A stretch of 10,952 bases of DNA, taken from Verrucomicrobia bacterium UBA740. GTDB taxonomy: Bacteria; Verrucomicrobiota; Kiritimatiellia; RFP12; UBA1067. The stretch lies in the NCBI GenBank assembly GCA_002298665.1, contig DBKW01000020.1:1-10952 (forward strand), in the 5' to 3' direction. Within the stretch, counting starts at the first letter, position 1, and each line of letters opens with the position of its first letter. The position numbers were made by a program, and so were the translations under genes. A model generated the notes under the pieces. The model searched no databases. It was not told the DNA's origin and worked only from the letters and a program-made list of their open reading frames with translations. Below are positions 5,617 to 10,952 of the stretch, in pieces.

Positions 5617-7239
5617 TCACCAGATCCCCATCTTCAGGTACGGCAGGATGTTCTTCTCGAGCGTCGTGTCCAGATCGAAAAGCGCCGCGCCGGGGAGTCC
5701 GTACCGCCGCACGAGCGACAGCTGCTCGATGACCTGCCGCGCCGAAAGACGCGATTCGTTCGCCGTCACGCCGATGCCCACGAGTATCTTGCGGGCGTGG
5801 CTCCTGTTGGCGGCGTGCTGGCGCAGATACGAGACGAACTGCGACGTGGACTCGGCATAGTCCATCGGCACGGCGTAATCCACCAGATTCGCCCGAAGCC
5901 ACGCGTCCCAATCCTGCCCCACCGCCGCCACGCAGGAAGGATACTTCCCCAGGACCGCCGTCGTCAGCCAGACCGGACGCCGCACCATGAGCCGCGCTTC
6001 CGCCACGAACTTCGAAATGTACAGCGCGGCATTCGCCGGGCGCGCGCTGCGCTCGTACCACCGCACGAAATCGAGGTGGATGCCCTGCACGGCGTAGCGT
6101 CCCCGGATCTCGCTTATCGCCCGCAGCAGATACTTGCGCACCTCCTCGTTGGACGGGTCGAGATACTCCGAAAGCTTGCCGTCCGCCGTCTTGAGCCGCC
6201 ATCCTTTTTTGCGGAAAATCTCGAGCCGGGCAGGCGTCGCGCGCGTCGCGTTGAAGCACAGGAGCCAGGCGTGCACGCGGATGCCCGAACCCTTCGCCGC
6301 GGCGAGGCAGGCCTTGAGCTGGTCGCCTTCCTGGTCGAACGTCTTCGAGCGCGGCAAGACGTCCGAGGCGTAGTGGGCGAAGCCGGCGCCGCCCACGTTG
6401 ACGAAGAGGTCCGTCACATGCGACTCCTTCAAGAGGCGGATCGTGCGCGGCCAGTCGCCCGGATAGAGTCCGCAGCCCGAATGGTCCCACACGGCGTGTA
6501 TTTCGCCGGCCCGGGGCTTTTGGGCGAGAGCCAGACGCCGCGTCTCGGCGACTTCCTTCGCCTGGCGCGCCTTGTACGCCGCGTAGGACCAGAGTTCCGG
6601 CGCGACCGCCCCCGTGAGCGCCCCCAGAAAGCGCGCCTTGAGGTCCTCGTCGCCGTCCGCCGTCAGGATGTGCGTCATCCAATAGCCGTGCGCCGTCGAG
6701 ATCCAGGCCGCATCGCCCGTGTTGCGTCCCGTCCGGTCGGACCACGTCGCCATGATCCGCCCTTTCCCCTTCAGCGGCACGGCGCGCTTCAGGACGGTGG
6801 ACGTCTGCCGGATCGCCGCCGGCGTCCCTTCGGGGAACGTCACCCGGAAGTCCATGCGGCTCCACTGTCCGGGATAGTCCGCCGCCTTGTACCCGAGAAC
6901 CTTCACGCCCATGAGCGCGGCCAGTTTCGGGGAAGCGGAATAGAAGACGACGAGCTTGCCGCCCCGCCGGCAGTAGTCCGCGAGCGTGCGCATTTCACTT
7001 TCGCCGGGGTCGTCGCACCCGACGAGGAAGGCGAGCTTGGCGTTCGCCAGGGACTTCCCGAGCGTGGCGGGCGTCGCCAGCGCGGCGGCGATTTTCTGTC
7101 CGCCCAGCCAGCGGACGATGTGCTTCGAAAGCGCCGTATAGTAGCCGGGCTCCTGCGCGACGACCGCCACTTTGGGGGCGGGCGCGGCGAAAGCCGAAAA
7201 GAAGGCCAGCAAGCCGAAAACCAAAAGAGATTTCTTCAT
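5617..7239 (-). CDS. Secreted glycoside hydrolase-like (GHL10 family) protein
   Basis: 540 residues starting at ATG 7239. A signal peptide is clear: KK, a hydrophobic core to about residue 18, likely cut near AFA|APAP. Residues about 22-210 look like an alpha/beta domain of the class I glutamine-amidotransferase/ThuA-like type (KVAVVAQEPG; LAFLVGCDDPGESEMRTLAD at 69-88, then YCRRGGKLVVFYS); this is inference. Residues about 245-540 fit the GHL10 TIM barrel: IHAVWDHSG at 247-255, IRVHAWLLCFN at 320-330, EYLDPSNEEVRKYLL at 358-372, YAVQGIHLDFVRWYE at 382-396 (D390 a likely active-site acid) and VDYAVPMDY at 453-461 (D460). The substrate is unknown; the family acts or is thought to act on polysaccharides outside the cytoplasm. 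The frame is open further upstream, but the -10 box at 7247-7252 and the signal peptide fix ATG 7239. It overlaps nothing upstream and is coupled to the flavoprotein gene downstream. Confidence 0.82.
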   Translation of the reverse strand: MKKSLLVFGLLAFFSAFAAPAPKVAVVAQEPGYYTALSKHIVRWLGGQKIAAALATPATLGKSLANAKLAFLVGCDDPGESEMRTLADYCRRGGKLVVFYSASPKLAALMGVKVLGYKAADYPGQWSRMDFRVTFPEGTPAAIRQTSTVLKRAVPLKGKGRIMATWSDRTGRNTGDAAWISTAHGYWMTHILTADGDEDLKARFLGALTGAVAPELWSYAAYKARQAKEVAETRRLALAQKPRAGEIHAVWDHSGCGLYPGDWPRTIRLLKESHVTDLFVNVGGAGFAHYASDVLPRSKTFDQEGDQLKACLAAAKGSGIRVHAWLLCFNATRATPARLEIFRKKGWRLKTADGKLSEYLDPSNEEVRKYLLRAISEIRGRYAVQGIHLDFVRWYERSARPANAALYISKFVAEARLMVRRPVWLTTAVLGKYPSCVAAVGQDWDAWLRANLVDYAVPMDYAESTSQFVSYLRQHAANRSHARKILVGIGVTANESRLSARQVIEQLSLVRRYGLPGAALFDLDTTLEKNILPYLKMGIW

Positions 7240-7246
7240 TGCTACA

Positions 7247-7256
7247 AGTATACCAT
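7247..7256 (-). promoter_or_regulatory. Extended -10 promoter of the GHL10-like gene, near-leaderless
   Basis: Minus strand ATGGTATACT (7256-7247): TATACT at 7252-7247 preceded by TGG. Seven bases (TGTAGCA) separate it from ATG 7239, so transcription should start at 7240 or 7239. No Shine-Dalgarno is possible in that leader. No convincing -35 is visible. Confidence 0.6.
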
Positions 7257-7274
7257 TTTTTTCGGCGCAATAAT

Positions 7275-7284
7275 ATGGTATACT
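7275..7284 (+). promoter_or_regulatory. Extended -10 promoter of the J-domain gene, predicted leaderless
   Basis: Plus strand ATGGTATACT, with TATACT at 7279-7284. Exactly six bases (TTGAAT) precede ATG 7291, which puts the expected +1 on the A of the start codon. It is the exact inverse of the divergent promoter at 7247-7256. Confidence 0.6.
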
Positions 7285-7290
7285 TTGAAT

Positions 7291-7680
7291 ATGCAAAAAG
7301 CAAAGTTCATCGGCGCGCTCGTCGGCGCGATCATCGGCTTTCGCGGAGGCTCCCTCTGGAACGTCTTCTTCTACGCGTGGCTGGGCGCCTGGCTGGGCGG
7401 GCTCGTCGCCGGCAAATTCGCCGCGCCCCGGGCGGGCGCCTCCGCTTCGGCGCGTCCGCAGCCGCGGCGCTTTGCCGAAACGCCGCGGACGAAGGCCCTG
7501 CGCACGCTCGGGCTGCCCCCCACGGCCACGCGCGAGCAGGCCCACGCCGCCTACCGTGCCCTCGCCCGCCAATACCACCCGGACGCCCTCCGCGCCGCCG
7601 GGGCGGACGCCGAGACCGTGGCGCGCGCCACAAAAACGATGGCGCGCCTCAATGCCGCGTGGGACGTCCTCAAGGGATGA
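7291..7680 (+). CDS. Small membrane-anchored J-domain protein (DjlA-like layout without the central domain)
   Basis: 129 residues. J-domain proteins recruit Hsp70 (DnaK) and stimulate its ATPase. The N-terminal residues 6-41 are hydrophobic and rich in spaced glycines (FIGALVGAIIGF, WLGAWLGGLVAG), long enough for one or two membrane segments. A flexible Ala/Pro/Arg linker follows (about 44-64). The C-terminal J domain spans about 66-129: KALRTLGLPPTATREQAHAA, then YRALARQYHPDAL with the essential HPD at 96-98, ending NAAWDVLKG. The plan (glycine-rich membrane anchor first, J domain last) recalls DjlA but lacks the TerB-like middle region. The frame extends far upstream, but the promoter at 7275-7284 and the break in coding character fix ATG 7291. 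It is convergent with the DUF1080 gene, with 36 bp between the stops and no clear terminator. It is the only plus-strand gene here. Confidence 0.82.
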   Translation: MQKAKFIGALVGAIIGFRGGSLWNVFFYAWLGAWLGGLVAGKFAAPRAGASASARPQPRRFAETPRTKALRTLGLPPTATREQAHAAYRALARQYHPDALRAAGADAETVARATKTMARLNAAWDVLKG

Positions 7681-7716
7681 TCCGCCGCGGCGTCGGGCGC
7701 GCCTCGTCCAAGTTCC

Positions 7717-8910
7717 TTACTTCAGGGAGCGGACTTTGGCGAGAACGGCGTTGTCCGCCGGAATCGTCCCGGCCTGGGCCAGTTCGTCCAGGTACATCTC
7801 TACATCGCGCGACCACAAGCCGAGCGCGTCCATTTCGCTTTTCTTCGTGAGCGGTTCGAGTTGCTTCAAATACGCCTTCTCCAGCTTGGCGGCGCGCGCC
7901 AGGCGCTCCGGATTGGCGGCGTAGGAGACGACGCGCAGCGCCTCGATGTACTGGCGCGCGACGGGCGCCTGTCCCAAGGCCGCGTCAAACGCCGCGTCGA
8001 GCTTCTCGGCCGTCTTCTCGCGCAAAGCCGCCACGTCCGCCTCCTTGGCGTAGTACGTGCCGTGCGTCACGTTGTCTTCCGGACGCGGCAGTTCGCGCAG
8101 CCAGATGTTGCGGTAATGGACGGGGTTGCCGTGGTCCTGGAACGCGATCGGCATCTTGGCCGTGCGCGCGAGGCCCGTATCCCCGCTCTTGCGGGCGTAG
8201 GAAGAGCGTCCGCGCCAGCCGGTGGGACCGTCGAAAAGCCAGTGGTCCTGCACGACCACGCCGTTGAAGAGCACGGTCACCGTCGCCGGACGCGTCACGT
8301 TCCCCTGCGCGTCTTCGATCGGCGCGTGGAAGACGATGTCGTAGGTGTTGAACTCGCCCGGCGCGCGGCACGGGTTGACGAGCGGCGGATTCTGTCCGTA
8401 CACCGCGCCCGCCTGTCCGTCCGAGTAGTTCGGGTTCTTGTTCCCGCCCGGCGCGTCGGCGTCCGTCTCGTACGAATCCAGAACCTGGATCTCGTAGTTG
8501 CCCATCAGGAAGACGCCCGAATTGCCGCGACCCTGTCCGAAACCCTTCACCTTCTTCGGCGCCGCCCATTCGACATGGAGCTGGAAGTCCGAGAACTTGT
8601 CCTTCGTGAAGATATAGCCCGCGCCGCGGACGGAAATCAAATCGCCCGCTTCGTCCACGATCCACTTCGTCGGCTGGCCCGCCGAATCGCACCAGTTCGC
8701 CGCGATGGACGCGGGCGTGCCGTCGAAAAGAACCTTCGCGTCGGACGGAACCTGGCCCGGGAGCGCGGTGATCTTCTTCACCGGCGGACGGTTATCGTCA
8801 TGCACGCCCCAGGCGTGTTTCGCGTCCGGCGGCGCACCGAACGGGTCGGCCCACGCGGCGGTCAGACAGGCGCCCAAGGCGAGGGCGGATACAACTTCTT
8901 TTCTATTCAT
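7717..8910 (-). CDS. Secreted DUF1080 (3-keto-disaccharide hydrolase-like) protein
   Basis: 397 residues. The signal peptide at 1-21 is likely cut after AWA. The DUF1080 (PF06439) jelly-roll domain spans about 57-275: LFDGTPASIAANW at 61-73, WIVDEAGDLISVRGAGYIFT at 83-102, FSDFQLHVEW at 106-115, GQGRGNSGVFLMGNYEIQVL at 125-144, GEFNTYDIVFHAP at 185-197, VTVLFNGVVVQDHW at 211-224 and VHYRNIWLRELP at 264-275. Characterised members cleave 3-keto-glycosides or related sugars outside the cytoplasm; the substrate here is unknown. Residues about 285-397 form a charged helical tail of unclear role (AKEADVAALREKTAEKLDAA). The ATG at 8910 has a strong Shine-Dalgarno, AGGAGA (8921-8916), five bases upstream, unlike most other genes here. 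Its promoter lies inside the 3' end of dus. Genes of this family are numerous in Planctomycetes, Verrucomicrobia and relatives. Confidence 0.9.
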   Translation of the reverse strand: MNRKEVVSALALGACLTAAWADPFGAPPDAKHAWGVHDDNRPPVKKITALPGQVPSDAKVLFDGTPASIAANWCDSAGQPTKWIVDEAGDLISVRGAGYIFTKDKFSDFQLHVEWAAPKKVKGFGQGRGNSGVFLMGNYEIQVLDSYETDADAPGGNKNPNYSDGQAGAVYGQNPPLVNPCRAPGEFNTYDIVFHAPIEDAQGNVTRPATVTVLFNGVVVQDHWLFDGPTGWRGRSSYARKSGDTGLARTAKMPIAFQDHGNPVHYRNIWLRELPRPEDNVTHGTYYAKEADVAALREKTAEKLDAAFDAALGQAPVARQYIEALRVVSYAANPERLARAAKLEKAYLKQLEPLTKKSEMDALGLWSRDVEMYLDELAQAGTIPADNAVLAKVRSLK

Positions 8911-8937
8911 TCTGTTCTCCTTGGCTGATTTTCAATC

Positions 8938-9822
8938 CTATGCCTCTATTATACCATAATTCCCGCTCCCCCACACGCGGATTTCGGCGCAGGTGCGGGC
9001 GAGCTTGGCGACGTGCCACAGGCGGCGCCAGCGCGGCAAATCCTTCCAGTAGGCCAGCAGCTCCTTGACGCGTCCGATGACGGCGTGGTCGCCCGAAAGT
9101 TCCCGTCGGGAATTCTCCACATAGGCGTCCAGAAACCCGCCGATGTCGGGCCGCTCCCCCAGCGCGCGGACGAACGCCCGCCCGACCATGACCGGCTCCC
9201 CCGGGACCGCCCCGGCGACGTCCCCGTTGCGGACGACCGGCATCTTCGCGACCTTTCGGACCGCCTCGAACGCCGCCCAATCGCAGGCGCCCTCGTACAT
9301 CTGCCGTGCCGTGCGGGCGTGCACCGTCAGAAAACGCAGGGGAAATTCGTTGAAAACCGGCATCAGCGCGAGCAATTCGTCCGTACGCTCCACCCCCAGG
9401 CGCGTCTTCACCGAAAATCGGCCCGGCCCCATCGCTTCGCACCCCGCCTCCAGCATCCGCCGCAGAACCTCCGGCGTGCGCAAAAGCCCGCTGCCGCGCC
9501 CCTTGTTCCGCACCATCGGATATGGGCACCCGCAGTTGAGATCCGCCGTTTCGTATCCGGCGGACTTTATGCGCAGAAGCGCCGCGCGCAGGGCTCCCGG
9601 GTCCTTGCCGATGAACTGGGGCGTCAGCGCGAGCCCCGCCCGCTCCCGCCCGCCCCGCAATTCGGCGTCGCGCAACGGGTCGTAGCCCGCATTCGCCGCG
9701 ATAAAGGGCGTGATCGCCTCTTCGAAGCCGGCTTCCCGCAGGGGTGCGGCGAACGTCTCGCGGAACGCCCGCACCGTCACCCCCCGCAGAGGCGCCAGAA
9801 TCAGCCGCGGCAGTCCGTTCAC
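8938..9822 (-). CDS. dus: tRNA-dihydrouridine synthase (Dus family)
   Basis: 294 residues. Dus enzymes use FMN and NADPH to reduce uridines in tRNA. Seen: LAPLRGVTVRAFRETFA near the N terminus (9-25), corresponding to the APM/LAPM FMN-site region; DLNCGCPYPMVRNKGRGSGL at 94-113, the signature with the catalytic Cys at C99; FSVKTRLG at 136-143; LTVHARTARQMYEGACDW at 165-182 (H168); VVRNGDV at 196-202; and VMVGRAF at 211-217. Only about eight residues lie between NGDV and VMVGRAF, where most Dus proteins have a longer helix-loop, so this region is trimmed. The start is GTG at 9822 and overlaps the trpS stop (GTGA), implying coupled translation. The last codons encode NYGIIEA and double as the promoter of the next gene. 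Subfamily (A, B or C) cannot be decided by eye. Confidence 0.9.
   Translation of the reverse strand: MNGLPRLILAPLRGVTVRAFRETFAAPLREAGFEEAITPFIAANAGYDPLRDAELRGGRERAGLALTPQFIGKDPGALRAALLRIKSAGYETADLNCGCPYPMVRNKGRGSGLLRTPEVLRRMLEAGCEAMGPGRFSVKTRLGVERTDELLALMPVFNEFPLRFLTVHARTARQMYEGACDWAAFEAVRKVAKMPVVRNGDVAGAVPGEPVMVGRAFVRALGERPDIGGFLDAYVENSRRELSGDHAVIGRVKELLAYWKDLPRWRRLWHVAKLARTCAEIRVWGSGNYGIIEA
8948..8960 (-). promoter_or_regulatory. Extended -10 promoter of the DUF1080 gene inside dus
   Basis: Minus strand ATTATGGTATAAT (8960-8948), with TATAAT at 8953-8948 preceded by TGG. It is read as codons for the NYGII end of dus. The predicted start is near 8941, giving a leader of about 30 nt that contains AGGAGA (8921-8916) before ATG 8910. 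No -35 is apparent. Confidence 0.6.
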
Positions 9823-10784
9823 AGCCCGACGGCGTGGCGGACCTTTTCCATTATCGGACCGCTCGCCGCATGCGCCTTCTTCGCGCCTTCACGCAGAATG
9901 TCCTCGACCGTCGCCGGATCGCGCGCCAACTCCTCGCGTTTCGCGCGGTAGGGGTCGAACAGGCGGTGGTACGCCTCCAGAAGCGCCTTCTTGGCGTGTC
10001 CGTAGCCGTAGCCGCCCTTGCGGAAGTTCGCCGCCATTTCGTCCGCCTCTTCCTTCGTGGCGAAGAGCTTGTAGAGTTCGTAGATGGCGTTGCCTTCCGG
10101 CGTTTTCGGCTCCTCCAGGCCCTTCGAGTCCGTCACGATGGACATCACTTTCTTCTTGATGGACTTCGCGTCCTCGAAGAGTTCGATCGTGTTGTGGTAG
10201 GACTTGGACATCTTCTGTCCGTCCAGCCCGGGAATCGTCGCGACGGTGTCCGGAATGTACCCCTCGGGCAGGTGGAAGATCTCGCCATAGGCGTTGTTGA
10301 ACTTCTGCGCCAGGTCGCGCGTCACTTCCAAGTGCTGCTTCTGGTCCTTGCCGACGGGGACGAGGTCGGCGTTCATGATGAGGATGTCCGCCGCCATGAG
10401 GACCGGGTAGGCGAAAAGGCCGTGCGTCGCGTCCAGTCCGTGCGCGAGCTTGTCCTTGTAGCTGTGGCACCGCTCCAGAAGCCCCATCGGGCACAGGCAC
10501 GACAGGTACCAGGCCAGTTCCTGCACTTCGGGCACGTCGCTTTGGCGGTAGAGGATCGTCTTCGCCGGATCCACCCCGCACGCCAGATAGTCGAGCGCCA
10601 CGTCGCGCGTGCTCGCGCGAAGCGCCGCGCCGTCGCGCACCGTCGTCATCGCATGGAAATTGGCGATGAACATGAACATCTGGTGGTCGCCCTTGTTCTG
10701 GAGGTCGACCATGGACTTCATCGCGCCGAAGTAGTTGCCCCAATGGAGCTTGCCCGAAGGCTGGATGCCCGTCAAAATTTTCAT
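9819..10784 (-). CDS. trpS: Tryptophan--tRNA ligase
   Basis: 321 residues, a normal length for bacterial TrpRS. It charges tRNA-Trp with tryptophan using ATP in the cytoplasm. Class I aminoacyl-tRNA synthetase signatures are complete: the HIGH-type motif in TGIQPSGKLHWGNYFGA (5-21, HWGN at 14-17) and the KMSKS loop at 191-195 in GLDGQKMSKSYHNTI. Other family-typical stretches are ILYRQSDVPEVQELAWYLS at 77-95, AYPVLMAADILI at 125-136 and VPVGKDQKQHLEVTRDLA at 142-159. The ATG at 10784 gives the expected N terminus (MKILTGIQPSG). An extended -10 promoter ends seven bases upstream, so the leader is about 0-1 nt. It is the first gene of a two-gene unit with dus, overlapping by four bases. Confidence 0.97.
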   Translation of the reverse strand: MKILTGIQPSGKLHWGNYFGAMKSMVDLQNKGDHQMFMFIANFHAMTTVRDGAALRASTRDVALDYLACGVDPAKTILYRQSDVPEVQELAWYLSCLCPMGLLERCHSYKDKLAHGLDATHGLFAYPVLMAADILIMNADLVPVGKDQKQHLEVTRDLAQKFNNAYGEIFHLPEGYIPDTVATIPGLDGQKMSKSYHNTIELFEDAKSIKKKVMSIVTDSKGLEEPKTPEGNAIYELYKLFATKEEADEMAANFRKGGYGYGHAKKALLEAYHRLFDPYRAKREELARDPATVEDILREGAKKAHAASGPIMEKVRHAVGL

Positions 10785-10791
10785 GCCGCCT

Positions 10792-10804
10792 ATTATACCA
10801 TATT
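10792..10804 (-). promoter_or_regulatory. Extended -10 promoter of trpS-dus, near-leaderless
   Basis: Minus strand AATATGGTATAAT (10804-10792): TATAAT at 10797-10792 with TGG directly before it. Seven bases (AGGCGGC) separate it from ATG 10784, so the expected start is 10785 or the ATG itself. No good -35 at normal spacing is seen. Confidence 0.65.
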
Positions 10805-10866
10805 CCGCCCGTCAGGAGAAGAGCCGCGCATGCGCACGAACGCACCGTGGAGGGGTCGGGAAATAT

Positions 10867-10925
10867 CTCACGCAGAGAGCGCAGAGAGGTGTATCCTCTG
10901 CGTTCTCCGCGTATCTCCGCGTGCG
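10867..10925. repeat. Imperfect inverted repeat built of ACGCAGAGA-type units
   Basis: The left arm 10871-10889 (CGCAGAGAGCGCAGAGAGG) and the reverse complement of the right arm 10895-10911 (CGCGGAGAACGCAGAGG) align with two mismatches and a 2-base gap, leaving a 5-nt loop (TGTAT). The right side carries a further unit (to 10925), so it is also a short direct repeat of about 9 bp. Similar CGCAGAGACGCAGAG repeats are scattered in intergenic DNA of many environmental and gut bacteria. It could act as a bidirectional transcription-end structure upstream of trpS. The rest of 10805-10952 shows no gene. Confidence 0.7.
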
Positions 10926-10952
10926 AAATCCGCGCCCCTTTTTCTACATTAT

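Noticed and set aside
4281..5732. Long plus-strand ORF opposite the flavoprotein gene
   Set aside because: Arg- and Ala-rich antisense shadow of a clear minus-strand gene in GC-rich DNA.
5116..7290. Upstream extension of the J-domain reading frame
   Set aside because: Antisense shadow of the flavoprotein and GHL10-like genes; the promoter at 7275-7284 fixes the start at 7291.
7240..7578. Upstream extension of the GHL10-like reading frame
   Set aside because: It would place 113 residues before an obvious signal peptide and cross the divergent promoter and the J-domain gene.
10826..10835. 10-bp palindrome GCGCATGCGC upstream of trpS
   Set aside because: A single GC-rich palindrome with no spacing or copy pattern to suggest an operator.

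Overview
This window looks like chromosomal DNA from a GC-rich bacterium of the PVC superphylum. Kiritimatiellota or Lentisphaerota is my best guess. The guess rests on a secreted DUF1080 (3-keto-disaccharide hydrolase-like) protein, a secreted GHL10-type glycosidase-like protein, a HU-like/Ig-like DNA-binding protein, and extended -10 promoters (TATGGTATAAT type) in front of most housekeeping genes. No 16S rRNA or other phylogenetic marker is present, so this is inference.

Layout. (1) Positions 1-2892, minus strand: the start of a type I-C CRISPR-Cas operon, with cas3 (HD nuclease plus helicase) followed by cas5 (Cas5d), which runs off the left edge. The remaining cas genes and the CRISPR array must lie further left. 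This block is visibly less GC-rich than the rest. A textbook promoter (TTGACA-17 bp-TATAAT) overlaps the cas3 stop codon, so cas5 and the genes after it can be transcribed apart from cas3. (2) 2893-4460: a gene-poor stretch around one HU-like DNA-binding protein gene (3254-3994, minus). Upstream of that gene are a 5' leader hairpin, an extended -10 promoter, and seven degenerate 22-bp repeats built on the near-palindrome CACCGGGTG. (3) 4461-7239, minus: a translationally coupled pair, a secreted GHL10-like protein and then a compact BaiN/RdsA (HI0933-like) flavoprotein. (4) 7240-7680: a divergent promoter pair forming a perfect 10-bp inverted repeat. Its plus arm drives the only plus-strand gene, a small membrane-anchored J-domain protein. 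(5) 7717-10784, minus: trpS and dus as an overlapping pair, then a secreted DUF1080 protein whose promoter is embedded in the last codons of dus. (6) 10785-10952: the trpS promoter and a large imperfect hairpin of ACGCAGAGA-type repeats.

How the parts fit. trpS and dus serve translation and tRNA modification. The flavoprotein may also act in RNA modification if it behaves like RdsA. The DUF1080 and GHL10 proteins are exported and fit glycan use by a host- or biofilm-associated organism. cas3/cas5 are the interference machinery of a type I-C immune system.

The most notable signals are the 22-bp palindromic array, the run of genes whose -10 box ends only 6-7 nt before the start codon (predicted leaderless or near-leaderless mRNAs), and the perfect internal cas promoter. 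I see no clearly new defence or mobile system.
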